DNA of 64,000 nucleotides from Poa pratensis (taxonomy: Eukaryota > Streptophyta > Magnoliopsida > Poales > Poaceae), in the NCBI GenBank assembly GCA_947311845.1, contig CAMZMU010000027.1:30891723-30955722 (forward strand), read 5' to 3'. Position numbers and translations under genes: made by a program. Each line of letters starts with the position of its first letter. Position 1 is the first letter of the stretch. Positions 23,378-35,746 of this stretch are shown piece by piece. Under the pieces are notes generated by a model that made no database searches, was not told the origin of the DNA, and worked only from the letters and a program-made list of their open reading frames with translations.

Positions 23378-24866
23378 GATACGTGCATTTTATATCATCA
23401 TTTATGCAACTTTAGTAGCATATTAGAATGTTATTTGCACTGTTCTATCATTGTTTTTACATGTTTTAGATGATTTAGGGGACTTTCATACAAAGTCCCT
23501 ATTTTTGGTATTTAATTTCTGGGAGGCAGAAAACCCCTTTTTCTTGTTTTTGTTTCAGGAGCAGGACCCAAATAATAAAAGGAAAAATACCACGGAGTTT
23601 TTCATCGGAAGGAAGGCAATGGAAGAAGACCGAAGAGAGGAGAGCCACGAGGGCCAAAAGGGGGGCCCACGCGGCCCATGTACCTGGCCGCGTGGGGCCC
23701 ACTAAAAGTGGCCTCGGGCACCTCCTCGCCTGGGGCTTTTTAGCAACGCCTTCGTCTCGCCCGAAAAGTACGCCCTAATTTTTCCAACCATCCGAGGGCG
23801 GCGGCGGCGAAACTCCTGATTCCCTCCGAGGGGGTCAGATCCTGCTGCTCCGGAACTCCGGAGAAGGGGGAAATCATCGTCATCGTCATCACCTCTCCTC
23901 CTTGGCGTGGGAGGAGGCCTCTACATCATCACCCCATCAAGACCAGCACCATCTCCATCATCATCACCGTGATCCACTCCGTTCCCCTCGTAGTTTGAGA
24001 GTTGCTATACCCTAGATACTTGTCTTGTGCTACTATTCATGTTTGTGATTGAGTACTTGTCATTATTTGGTGGTGAAGTTATATTTCAGATTGTGTTGTA
24101 CCACTTATGCCACTGAATATATCATGTTTGCACGTTGTGAGTAGTTCCCGTATGTTCCTGAGGGCATAGGATGAATTGGCAATGATTTATATATGACATG
24201 TGTTGGTATTTTGTCAAGAGTTTATCTTTTATGTGATTCTATGATGGTGTTGTGCGAACGTCGACTGCACAACACTTCACCTATATGGGCTCATAGGAGA
24301 ACACCGTAGTATAATGAATTGAGGAGACTTGGGAGGACAGTAAACCTGAGACCGAGTCATGAAGTTATATTATGAGGGTATTAGTATCGGGGACCTTAGA
24401 GTGTAATGCTATGGTGGGACTTTATGTCTTAATAATTCTTGTGCAGTCATTTACTTGGCCACATGATCCATCATAAGGGGTTGTAGTTTATTTATTTAGC
24501 TATACCTAATTATGGCTCCGTCCAAAGAAGATTAAAACTTGACAAGATATTCAACGTGTTGTTTAATAAATCTCTATGCCTAGCATATCCATGCCGCCCT
24601 CGGGAACGTTTTCCACATATAAGTTACACATCACTTGAGCTTGTCCTCTTGCCACATAAGAGGATTGGGCTTTCTCTCTTTGAGAGCTTTCACTTGCTAC
24701 TATTTATTGCATTGCAACTATACAACCAAAAATACCAAAAACACTTGCATCTTTTATTGTTTTATTTATCAATCTTACTAACCAATACCTTCAGCTCCTC
24801 GTGGGTTCGACAACCTTTTCTAATTGAAAGGTACTACAATTGATCTCCTGCACTTGGGAGTCATCA
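23378..24866 (+). repeat. 5' LTR of element A
   Basis: 1489 bp, starts TGATACGTGCATTTTATATC and ends GGGAGTCATCA just before the primer site. The same LTR family recurs as A's own 3' LTR (36725 onward) and as the inverted solo LTR D (40376-45030). Confidence 0.92.
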
Positions 24867-24877
24867 AGATACTTTTC

Positions 24878-24896
24878 TGGCGCCGTTGCCGGGGAG
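24878..24896 (+). other. Primer-binding site of A (tRNA-Asp)
   Basis: TGGCGCCGTTGCCGGGGAG is complementary to the 3' end of plant tRNA-Asp(GTC). It lies 11 bp after the LTR end. Confidence 0.92.
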
Positions 24897-24966
24897 CGTA
24901 GCGCTATTGGTAAGAAGTTTGGTAAGGAAACTTGAAAGCTGTTTATCTTTTTATCTCATTGTTACT

Positions 24967-26434
24967 ATGGCATTTATGAATCGTGCCTCGCTGCATCTTG
25001 CTCTATATGAAAGTGCTTATGCCACTACTAAAGTGGTTGAAACTACTGTGCTGAGATACCTAAAGTGGGATTTAAAATTCCCATTGGTCATGTTAAAAGA
25101 GTTATGAAAAATCCATTTACAGGGATGGAACTAAGTCTGCACGTGAACATGGAAAATTGAAGACATATGTGGCTTATTTAGACTTCCTGGTATTTCTGAG
25201 ATCAGGTAAAAAGGAAGTATTATATTTGTCTTTATCTGGTAATGCTCGTGATTGGTACAGGTCTTTGGATGAAGAGTCAGAATGAATGGAGTATCTTGAG
25301 GAAGGTTTTCTTTCTTAAATATTTTACTCCTAAAGAAGCTTATGATAACCGCTGCTATATATTCAATTTCTGGCCACATCTGGGAGAGAGTATTACTCAA
25401 GCTTGGGGGAGGTTAAAGGAACTCCTTCGCAAGAATCCTTGTCATGATCTTACAAGGAAACTTATATTGATAAACTTTTATGTGAGGCTACCTATGAAGC
25501 ACAAGGAATTCTGGATAATTCATCTGGTGGAAGTTTTACTAATAATACTGAAGAAGAAGCATGGAATTTATTGGAGACTATTTCTGAAAATACTAGTCAT
25601 TGGGATCTTGATAAAGGTAATGAGCCTATTTTGATTATGATATTCATGTGTAGAGAATTCTCTACTTCTATTTGTTTAAAAATCTGAGTGATACTTTTGG
25701 TCTTGATCCTTATGTTATAATTGAGATAGCTAAAGGTTTTGCTGATCATATCTGTGTTCCAAAAGTGGTTTGAAGTTTATGTTGAACCTGTTAAACAATC
25801 TATTGTTGTTCCTAAAGTTATTAAACAGGTTGAACCGTGTCATCTGTGACAATTGAGGAGTATGTTGAACCACCTCCATATCCAAACCAAGTTAAGGAGA
25901 ATTTACTTATTGCTGTTACTAACAAGAGTAAAGAAGATGTTCTCAGCCTTATGAACAGGTGGAAGTCAACACTCAAATTTCTGTTATCAAGCAACTAAAT
26001 GAAGAAGACCCTGTTGATGTTTATTATGTGAAGATGCTACTAAAGTCATCAAAGGTAATTCGGCCAAGTTGGGAAACCTGTTATATCATGCTCTATTGGG
26101 ACTTCAAGTTATCATGGTCTATGTGATATTGGAGCAAGTATTAGTGTCATTCCATATTCTCTTTATCTTGAAATCAAGCCTGATATTGATCCTATTGTTA
26201 TGGAAGAGACAGGTATGACAATTCAACTTGCTAATAAAGATTATATTAGTCCATTTGGAATTGTTAGAGATGTTGAAGTATTGGTTGGCAAAATAAAATA
26301 TCCTGCTGATTTTATTGTGCTTGGTTGTCCTCAAGATTCATTTTGTCCTATCATTTTTGGTAGACCTTTCTTACATACTGTTGGTGCTGAGAGAAAGTGT
26401 TTATTAAATGTGCTGGTGAAAACTTGAATTCAAC
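24967..26434 (+). pseudogene. gag and protease remnant of A
   Basis: The gag core is visible at 25131-25640 (ARDWYRSLDEES, KYFTPKEAYDN, GESITQAWGRLKELL) with frame changes. A retropepsin-like segment lies at about 26110-26430, with active-site-like CDIGASISVIP, then DFIVLGCP and IIFGRPFL. Many breaks; not translatable as one protein. The gap between gag and protease (25640-26050) still shows fragments of the same polyprotein in shifting frames. Confidence 0.85.
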
Positions 26435-28401
26435 TTTTCCAAATTTGCTGATAAACATGTTAAAGAGCCAATTTCTGAAGATTTAATTGAAACTCTTGCT
26501 CATATAGCTGTAGCTTCAACAGATGTTGTAGAACGTTATATGCTTAATCAAGATGAACCATTTAATGATGAGGAAAAAGAGGCTTTAGAACAAATATTAT
26601 GGCAACAACCACCACAATTACAATTGCATATCCCACCTGATAATTTAGGAGTGCTACCACCACCTAAAGGGGATCCTAGTTTTGAATTAAAACCTTTGCC
26701 TACAAATCTGAAATATGCATATTTGGATGAGAAGAGCATATATCCTGTCATTATTAGTGCTAACCTTTCAGCTGAAGAAAGAGAAATTACTTGATGTGCT
26801 AAAAGCTCACCGACCAGCCATTGGATACTCTCTTGATGATCTTAAAGGTATAAGCCCAGCTCTATGTATGCATAAAATTAATTTGGAGAAGATGCAAAAC
26901 CTGTTGTTGATTATCAACGCCGCCTCCATCCAAAAATGAAAAAGTGGTAAGAAAGAGGTAATAAGACTTATTGAAGCTGGTATCATTTATCCTATAGCTG
27001 ATAGTAAGTGGGTTAGTCCTGTTCATTGTGTTCCTAAAAAGGGTGGAATGACTGTTGTTCCAAATGATGAGGATGAACTTGTGGCTCAACGTACTGTTGT
27101 TGGTTATAGGATGTGTATTGATTTCAGAAAATTAAAAAAGCAACTCGAAAATCATTATCCATTGCCATTTATTGATCAAATGTTAGAAAGGTTATCTAAA
27201 CACTCTCACTTTTGCTATCTAGATGGTTATTCAGGTTTCTCACAAATTCCTGTCCATAAGGATGATCAAGAAAAGACCACTTTTACTTGCCCATATGGTA
27301 CATTTGCTTATAGGAGAATGCCATTCGGTTTGTAATGCTCCTGCTACTTTTCAAAGATGCATGAATGCTATATTTGCTGATTATATTGAAAAGATAATGG
27401 AAGTTTTTATGGATGATTTTTCTGTGTATGGTACTTCCTTCGATAATTGCTTGTTCAACCTTAACAAAGTTTTGCAGCGTTGTGAAGACCAACACTTAGT
27501 TCTTAATTGGGAGAAGTGTCACTTCATGGTTACTGAAGGTATTGTTCTTGGGCATAAGATTTCTGGAAAGGAATAGAAGTTGATCCAGCAAAGATAGAAG
27601 CTATTGAAAAGCTACCATACCCAAGGGACATCAAAGGTATAAGAAGTTTTCTTGGGCATGCAGGTTTTTACCGTAGGTTTATTAAAGATTTCTCCAAAAT
27701 ATCAAAACCTCTAACCAATCTTTTGCAAAAGGATGTTCCTTTCTCTTTTAATGATGATTGCATTGAGTCCTTTAATATTTTGAAGAATGCTTTAATAAGT
27801 GCTCCTATTATTCAACCTCCTGATTGGAAATTGCCTTTTGAAATTATGTGTGATGCTAGTGATTATGCAGTTGGGGCTGTTTTGGGCCAACGTGTTGATA
27901 AGAAACTGAATGTTATTTATTATGCTAGTAGAACACTTGATGCTGCTCAAAGAATTATGCTACAACTGAGAAAGAATTTTTAGCAGTACTATTTGCTTGT
28001 GACAAGTTTAGACCTTATATTACTGATTCAAAAGTCACATTGCATACTGATCATTCTGCTATTAAATACTTGATGCATAAGAAAGATGCTAAGCCTAGAT
28101 TAATAAGATGGGTACTTTATTGCAAGAATTTGATTTACACATTGTTGATAGGAAAGGGAAGATAATCAAGTAGCTGATCATCTCTCTAGAATGGAAAATA
28201 TACCTGATGATCCTATTCCTATTAATGATAGCTTTGTTAATGAACAACTTGCAAATATTAATGTTTCTAGTGCTAAAGTTGCATCTCCACACTTCACTTA
28301 TCAACAAAGAAAGAAATTCTTCTATGATCTTAGACATTATTTTTGGGATGATCCTTTCCTTTATAAGAAAAGTGTGGATGGTATTATTAGACGTTGTGTA
28401 C
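26435..28401 (+). pseudogene. RT, RNase H and start of integrase of A
   Basis: RT motifs in order: GYRMCIDFRK (about 27100), LDGYSGFSQI, TFTCPYGTFAYRRMPFGL, then the catalytic VFMDDFSVYG (about 27405). A two-base loss near 27333 puts a stop after PFGL. RNase H follows ([25 protein letters not shown] at about 27840-27950), then the connection to the integrase zinc-finger region ([21 protein letters not shown]). The sequence stops at 28401, where element B is inserted, and resumes at 33958. Confidence 0.9.
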
Positions 28402-30002
28402 TGATACGTCTCCAATGTATCTATAATTTCTTATGTTCCATGCTAGTTTTATACCAATAGCTACATGTTTTATTCACACTTCATAGCATTTTTATGCATT
28501 TTCTGGAACTAACCTATTAACAAGATGCCACAGTGCCAGTTCATGTTTTCTGCTGTTTTTGGTTTCAGAAAAGCTGTTCTGAAAATATTCTCGGAATTGG
28601 ACGAAACAAAATCCCAGATGCCTATTTTTCCCGACACGTTCCAAAAGTCCGAAGGAGAGACGAAGGGGTGTAGTAGGGCGCCCTCTCCACATGGCGGCGC
28701 GGGTGGGGCCCCTGCCGCGCCACCCTATGGGGAGTGGGTCCCGCGCCTCCACCGACGTCGCCCCTTCGCCTATTTATTCCTCTCGACGTGAAAACCCTAA
28801 AACACCGAGCCATTATTTCAGAAAACATCCTCTGCCGCCGCCGTCGTCAACCCTAACTCGGGGGGTTTAGAAGTTCTCCTCCGGCACCCTGCCAGAGAGG
28901 GGAATCATCACCGGAGGGCTCTACATCGCCATGCCTGCCTCCGGAGTGATGCGTGAGTAGTTCATCCCTGGACTACGAGTCCATAGCAGTACCTAGATGG
29001 TTGTCTTCTCCTTTTGTGCCATCATGTTTAGATCTTGTGAGCTACCTATCATGAACAAGATCATCTTATTGTAATGCTACATGTTGTGTTTGTTGGGATC
29101 CAATGGATATTGAATACTATGTCAAGTTGATTATTGATCTATCATATATGTGTTGTTTATGATCTTGCATGCTCTCCGTTATTAGTGTAGGCTCTGGCCA
29201 AGTTTATGCTTGTAATCCAAGAGAGAGTATTTATGCTAGATAGTGGGTTCATGCCTCCATTTAATCTAGGACAGTGACAGAAAGTTCTAAGGTTGTGGAT
29301 GTGCTGTTGCTACTAGGGGTAAAACAACAATGTTTTGTCTAAGGATATTAGTGTTGTTTACATTATGCACCATACTTAATGCAATTGTCTGTTGCTTGCA
29401 ACTTAATACTGGAAGGGGTGCGGATGCTAACCTGAAGGTGGACTATTTAGACACAGATGCATGCTGGATGGCGGTCTGTGTACTTTATCGTAATGCCCAA
29501 GTAAATCTCATAGTGATCATCATGACATGTATGTGCATTGTTATGCCCTCTCTATTTGTCAATTGCCCAACTGTAATTTGTTTACCCAACATGTTAGTAT
29601 TTTATTATGGAGAGACACCACTAGTGAACTGTGGACCCCGGTCCATTCTTTTACATCTGAAATACAACCTACTGCAATCATTGTTCTTTTACATTCTCTG
29701 CAAGCAAACATCATTTTCCACACTATACGTCTAATCCTTTGTTTTCAGCAAGCTGGTGAGATTGACACCCTCTCTGTTTCGTTGGGGTAAAGTAGTTTGA
29801 TTGTTGTGTGCAGGTTCCAAGTCGACGAGTCAGACCTCTCCTTCATCACCACACTTTATCTGACGCCGTTGACACCTTTGAAGCAACTTCGATCTCCTAC
29901 TGGTTCGATAACCTTGGTTTCATACTGAGGGAAAACTTGCTGCTGCACTTATCATACCTTCCTCTTGGGGTTCCCAACGGACGTGTGACTTTACATGCAT
30001 CA
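28402..30002 (+). repeat. 5' LTR of element B
   Basis: 1601 bp, starts TGATACGTCTCC and ends TACATGCATCA. The start is shared with element E's LTR (56516), but the sequences diverge, so they are related families. TG...CA ends and the adjacent primer site support the limits. Confidence 0.92.
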
Positions 30003-30013
30003 AGCACTTTTTC

Positions 30014-30032
30014 TGGCGCCGTTGCCGGGGAG
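30014..30032 (+). other. First primer-binding site of B (tRNA-Asp)
   Basis: TGGCGCCGTTGCCGGGGAG begins 11 bp after the LTR end, the usual spacing. It is the probable functional site. Confidence 0.9.
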
Positions 30033-30090
30033 ATAGGAGGTGCTTCTGGAAGTCTTGCATTCCCGTCAACTACGCTCCAGAATACTTTTT

Positions 30091-30109
30091 CTGGCGCCGT
30101 TGCCGGGGA
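30091..30109 (+). other. Second, duplicated primer-binding site of B
   Basis: The same 19 bases, again preceded by ACTTTTTC, recur 77 bp downstream. The spacer (30033-30083) differs from LTR sequence, so this looks like a local duplication of the LTR/primer junction. Confidence 0.9.
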
Positions 30110-30277
30110 GGCTGAATTGCTCCTGCAAGGGGAGTCTCTCACACCCAATCTCTTTACTTTGTTTTTGTCTTGCTTTATTTTTATTTTGTCTTGTTCGCTT
30201 TCTTTATATCAAAAACACAAAAAAATTAGTTACTTGTTTTACTTTTATTATTTCGGCCTAGCTTTTATTTTTGCTAA

Positions 30278-30976
30278 AATGAGTACTCCTGAAGTTGAGG
30301 TTCGTTCCTTTAGGCAACAAGGGGGAGAAAGTTTGAAAGATGCTTGGTATAGAATTAGTGATGCTCATCATAGATGTACTAAAAAACATTCTTCCATGAT
30401 CCTTCTTAGGAATTTATATGTTGGTATCACTAGTTGGTATAGGTATATTCTGGATACTCTTACAGGGTGTAATTTCCTAGGTACTCCTGCTTTGGAAGCT
30501 TGTAATTTAATTGAAAGTTTAGTAGGAACACCACCTACTAACAATATTAAAACTGAGATCACTTTGGAGGATATTATAAACAAACTAGATTCTATGGAGA
30601 ATTTTTTCCAACACTACTTGAATCAGTAGTAAGCACTAATGAAAGAATCATTGCTTTAGAGGCTAGACATGCTCTTGATAATCAAAACCATAGGATTGGC
30701 GAACTAGAAGAAGTTATGGGAACCTTGGGTTCAACCTTTTCTTCTCTTATGTTTAAGGAGAAGGCTTATGTAGGGAAAGAGCAAAAGTTCATGTATGTCC
30801 CTAAGATGCCAAAGCCGAAGACTCATTATGAGCTTAAAATTGATAAAACTCTTAGTAGAACTATGGGAAATTTAAATAATGGAACATCTTCAGGGACACC
30901 TAAGGTACCTATTGTGACAAGTTGTGTTTTTGAGGAAAATTATGATGTTGATGCATCTTCTCTTGATAACACTTGA
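30278..30976 (+). pseudogene. gag-like ORF of element B
   Basis: Starts MSTPEVEVRSF; an open frame with FRQQGGESLKDAWYRISDAH (the counterpart of the GESIAQAWGRL core of the other elements) runs to a stop at 30627. After a frameshift near 30618 it continues as a Glu/Leu-rich probable coiled coil (ERIIALEARHALDNQNHRI) to a stop at 30974-30976. It lacks a zinc knuckle and any pol sequence. It is much shorter than gag of E (58687 onward). Confidence 0.8.
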
Positions 30977-33645
30977 TTTTCACTTTCTGCGCCTAGCTGA
31001 AAGGCGTTAAAGAAAAGCGCTTGTGGGAGACAACCCATCTTTTTATTTTCTGTCATTTTATTTTATTTTGAGTCAAAGTGCTGTTTACTTCTGTAGCAAC
31101 TCCTTTGTATCTTTATTTTATTGCATTGTTGTGCCAAGTAAAGTCTCTAGTTGAAAGTTGATGCTAAAATTGGATTTCTGCGTAGTGACAGATTTTTTCT
31201 GTCCACCGTTTTGAGCTGTATGCGCTACAGAAAATTCGAAAACTTCTGAAAAAAATCACGCATGATCCTTATATATGTACGCAACTTTCATTAGTTTGGG
31301 CTTCTTCCATCTGAGCAAGCTAAGTGCCTCGAAAAAATTCGTCTTTCCAAACTGTTCTGTTTTTGACAGATTCTGCCTTTCATTTTGCATTACCTCTTTT
31401 ACTATGTTTGATTGGATTTCTTTGCTCCATTAAACATCAGTGGCTGCAAGTAATGTCCAGAAGCTTTGGTAATGATTGTGTCACAGTAGAATATGTTAAT
31501 TTTTGATTATGCACTAACCCTCTAACGAGTTACCTGAGTTTGGTGTGGCGGAAGTTTTCAAGGAGCAAGAGAGAAGGATGATATGATGTGATCAAGAAGA
31601 GTGAAAAACCTAAGCTTGGGGATGCCCCGTGGGTCATCCCTGCAATATTCAAGAAGACTCAAGCGTCTAAGCTTGGGGATGCCCAAGGCATCCCCTTCTT
31701 CATCAACAATTTATCAGGTCATCTCTAGTGAAACTATATTTTAATTCTTCCACATTTTATGTATTTTACTTGGAGCGTCTGTGTGCTTTTATTTTTGTTT
31801 GTTGCTTTTATTTTTCTGAATAAAGTTGGATCCTAGCATTATTGTGTGGGAGAGAGACACGCTCCGCTTTTTCATGTGAATACTCATATTTTTCACTTAT
31901 ATCTTTTGAGTATTCTTATCTAGCTACTGCTATGCTTTTAGCTCCTGTTTTTCATGCATCTCTTTTAGAGCTGTTAATTCTTGTGGAGTAGTACTCTCTT
32001 GTTTCATTTGTTATATTACTTGGAGATTTTTTGTTAAAATAATTTGATTGGTGTTTGCTTGGAAACAGAAAATGCAACATGTGGTAGATGGTATATCGAA
32101 AAGACACATCTATAGATAATTGTCTTGTTTTATTTGACACTTGGCAATTGTTTTGAGCTCTCAAGTATTTCATGTTTAAGCTCTTGCATCATGTAGTTAA
32201 AAACCTATTAGTAAAGAACTACCGTAGAGCTTGTTGAAATTTGGTTTGCATGATTGGTATCTCTAAGGTCTAGATATTTTCTGGTAAAAGTGTTTGAGCA
32301 ACAAGGAAAGACAGTGTAGAGTCTTATAATGCTTGCAATATGTTTTCATGTGAGTCTTGCTGTACCGGTTTATACTTGTGTTTGCTTCAAACAACCTTGC
32401 TAGCCTAAACTCTGTACTGAGAGGGAATGCTTCTCGTGCATCCCAAACCTTGAGCCAAAACCCATGCCAATTGTGTCCACCATATCTACCTATTATGTGG
32501 TATTTTCTGCCATTCCAAGTAAATACTTCATGTGCTACCTTTAAACTATTCAAAAGCTATTACTCCTTATTTGTGTCAATGTTTGATAGCTCATGAGGAA
32601 GTATGTGGCGTTTACTCTATCACCTTGTCATTTACTCATGACAGACTTTCACCAATGGACTAGTGGCATATACATCCGCATATCCAATAACTTGCAAAAA
32701 GAGCTGGCAAATGGGGTGCCCAGTCCCAATTAATCTCAACTATAACCATTTAATTCTCTTCACATGTTTGCCAATGATTTATCAAAAGCAAATTCCAAAA
32801 TGTTAAACTTTATCAAATAGGCACTCCTCCATGGTATGTGATTGTTGGAAGGCACCCGAGGATTCGGTTAGCCATTGCTTGTGTAAGCAAAGGTTGGGAG
32901 GAGTGTCATACCAATTTATAAATATGCATGTGTAAACAAAAGAGAAGAGGGATGATCTACCCTTGGGTAGAAATAACGTCCTTCATGGGAGCCGCTCTTG
33001 AAAGTTTGGGTGACATGGGAGATAGAGTGCCCATTGCCATTCGTTGACAACAACAAACACCTCTCAAACACTTACTTTATGCTCTCTATATGTTTTCAAA
33101 ACTTAAAAAGCTCTAGCACATGATTTAATCCCTGCTTCCCTCTGTGAAGGGCCTATCTTTTACTTTATTGTTGAGTCAGTTTACCTACTCCTTTCTATCC
33201 CTGAAGCAAACACTTGTGTCAACTTTGTGTGCAACAATTCTTATATGTTTACTTATTGCACTTATTATATTGCTTTGTGTTGACAATTATCCGTGAGATA
33301 TACAAGTTACAAGTTGAAAGCAATTGCTGAAATTTAATCTTCCTTTGTGTTGCTTCAATGCCTTTTACTTAGAATCTATTGCTTTATGAGTTAACTCTTA
33401 TGCAAAACTTTTTGATGCTTGTCTTGAAAGTACTATTTATGAAAAGCTTTTGCTTATATGATTCAGTGTTTACTCATTATCTATTTGTTAGCAAACTATA
33501 GACCATTGCCTTGAGTCACTTCATTCATGACATATGCTTTACAATATTATTTGATCAAGATTATGTTGGTAGCATGTCACTTCAGAAATTATTGTTGTTA
33601 TCGTTTACCTACTCGAGGACGAGTAGAACTAAGCTTGGGGATGCT
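30977..33645 (+). other. Non-coding interior of element B
   Basis: No ORF of note. AAGCTTGGGGATGCC-like words recur at about 31612, 31672 and before the 3' LTR, resembling copies of the polypurine tract. The part around 32350-32930 matches the reverse complement of 39540-40070 in element C and marks their common ancestry. Confidence 0.8.
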
Positions 33646-33952
33646 TGATACGTTTACCTACTCGAGGACGAGTAGACCATGTTATCCTTTGTTTTCAACA
33701 AGCCGGTGAGATTGACACCCTCACTGTTTCGTTGGGGCAAAGTAGTTTGATTGTTGTGTGCAGGTTCCAAGTCGACGAGTCAGACCTCTCCTTCATCACC
33801 ACACTTTTTCTGACGCCGTTGACACCTTCGAAGCAACTTCGATCTCCTACTGGTTCGATAACCTTGGTTTCATACTGAGGGAAAACTTGCTGCTGCACTC
33901 ATCATACCTTCCTCTTGGGGTTCCCAACGGACGTGTGACGTTACACGCATCA
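33646..33952 (+). repeat. Truncated, rebuilt 3' LTR of element B
   Basis: Only 307 bp. It starts TGATA at 33646, then carries a 26-bp copy (33651-33676) of the sequence just upstream (33602-33627), and then matches the last 270 bp of the 5' LTR (33683-33952 against 29733-30002). About 1.3 kb of LTR is missing, including U3. Confidence 0.88.
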
Positions 33953-33957
33953 TGTAC

Positions 33958-35136
33958 CTGAGCACGAACAACAGGCTATTATAAGAGATTGCCATGATAG
34001 TCCCTGTGGAGGGCATCATGCAGGAGATCGCACAGGAGCAAAGGTATTACAATATGGTTTTCATTGGCCTACTTTGTTTAAAGATTGTGCTAATTATGTT
34101 AAATCTTGTGATAAATGTCAAAGAGTAGGAAATATTGGTAGGAGAAATGAAATGCCTATGAATTATTCATTGCCGCTTGAACCATTTGATGTGTGGGGTT
34201 TTGACTTTATGGGACCTTTCCCAGAATCAAAGACAAAGCATACTCACATTTTGGTTGCAGTTGACTATGTTACAAAGTGGGTGGAAGCAATTCCAACCAA
34301 AAGTGCAGATCATGCCACAAAAATGAAGATGCTAAAGGACATCATCTTCCCTAGGTTTGGTGTTCCTAGGTTTTTAATTACTGATGGTGGTTCTCATTTC
34401 TTGCATGGTGTTCTTCGAAAAACTTTGGCAAAATATGATGTTAACCATAAAATTGCATCTCTTTATCATCCTCAGACAAGTGGACAAGTTGAATTAAGTA
34501 ATAGGGAAATTAAACTCATCTTGGAGAAGACAGTTAATAAGTCTAGGTCTGATTGGCCCAGCTAAAATTAATGATGCATTATGGGCTTATAGAACTGCTT
34601 TTAAAAATCCTATGGGAATGTCTCCTTATAAAATGGTTTATGGAAAAGCTTGTCATTTACCTGTTGAGTTAGAACATAATGCTAGATGGGCTGTTAAGCA
34701 ATTGAACTTTGATTTTAAAACTGCTGGAGAAAAGAGAATTCTTGATTTAATCCTACTAGATGAATGGAGGAATGAAGCTTATGAAAATGCTAAAATGTTT
34801 AAAGAAAAACTTAAAATTTGGCATGACAAGAAAATTAAGAAGAATGAATTCAAAGTAGGTGATCAAGTTTTGTTATACAACTCTCGTTTTAAGTTTTCTG
34901 CAGGGAAGTTGCGTTCAAAGTGGCAGGGACCATTAGTGATACAGGAGGTGTACCGTTCAAGAGCTATCCGTCTTCACGGTGACATGAAAGGTAAACCTCA
35001 TGTAGTCAATGGTCAACGCCTTAAACCTTATATTGCAGGAAAGAGCTTCATCGGAATGGTGGAAGAGTTGAATTTACAAACACCGGAGGAGGTAATTGAG
35101 AGAAACCGTGCAGTTCTAGAAACCCTAAATCAATAG
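33958..35136 (+). pseudogene. Integrase of A, second part
   Basis: Continues directly from 28401 after the TGTAC duplication. The zinc-binding part ends with [11 protein letters not shown]; the catalytic core shows [34 protein letters not shown] and [11 protein letters not shown], i.e. the D, D and E positions. A stop near 34563 splits it. The C-terminal part (34612-35136) has [30 protein letters not shown] and [11 protein letters not shown], ending at a TAG at 35134. Confidence 0.9.
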
Positions 35137-35149
35137 ATGGTTTTTAGCC

Positions 35150-35746
35150 ATGTCTTCGGGAGACTCTTACCAATGCTCCTCCATGGACGACGATGATGAT
35201 GAACTCGAGGGTCTCAACCCCACGTCCATATGGAGGAGGAAGAGGTAGAGGAAGGACTACTCCGATGATGAAGACTACAAGCTTGACGAGGAGGAGATGG
35301 ACAAGCAAGAAGCTGAAGAAGGAGAGTATAAGCCCTCCGTCGACATCGCACCCCTGTCGACAGCACCTGCTTCACCCATTGCTATTGCCGGTGTGAGGGT
35401 GAACCACTCCCTTGGAAACAAGAGGCGGACGACGCGTATACAAACCGGAGGGAAGGTTCCCAGGCTCTCACTTGCGAGCAAAAACGTGGTTTCTACTCTT
35501 ATTGACAGGGAATTCCAGCGTGTGACCCAAGATAATCTTGGTGAATGGGATCGCAAGATTCCCAACGAGAAAGTACCAAGCCAGGAGTGGAAGCCTTGCA
35601 AGGAGACGGTGGAGATGAATCTCATGCAAAAACTAGGAGAAGCCGCAAGCAAATTTGAACAAGCCTACAACCTTATGATGAGCATTATTGGAGATCTTGA
35701 AGAAAATTACTATGAAGGCAACAAGAAAGAAGAGAGGAAGTTCTAG
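35150..35746 (+). pseudogene. Post-integrase ORF of A
   Basis: Starts MSSGDSYQCSSMDDDDDE 13 bp after the integrase stop. An early break near 35247 is followed by an open frame (from about 35297) with a charged, likely coiled-coil end (EAASKFEQAYNLMMSIIGD). Athila-lineage elements typically have an extra ORF in this place, historically called env-like. I see no signal peptide or membrane segment and assign no function. Confidence 0.7.

Larger units (their letters stand above)
28402..33952 (+). mobile_element. Element B: gag-only, non-autonomous gypsy element
   Basis: Inserted in A's integrase with a 5-bp target duplication TGTAC (28397-28401 and 33953-33957). 5' LTR 28402-30002; two tRNA-Asp primer sites; a short gag; about 2.6 kb of non-coding DNA; and a strongly shortened 3' LTR (33646-33952). 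There is no protease, RT or integrase, so it must have relied on another element's enzymes. Its non-coding part is related to the 3' non-coding regions of A and C, suggesting one of these families as its source or helper. Confidence 0.92.
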
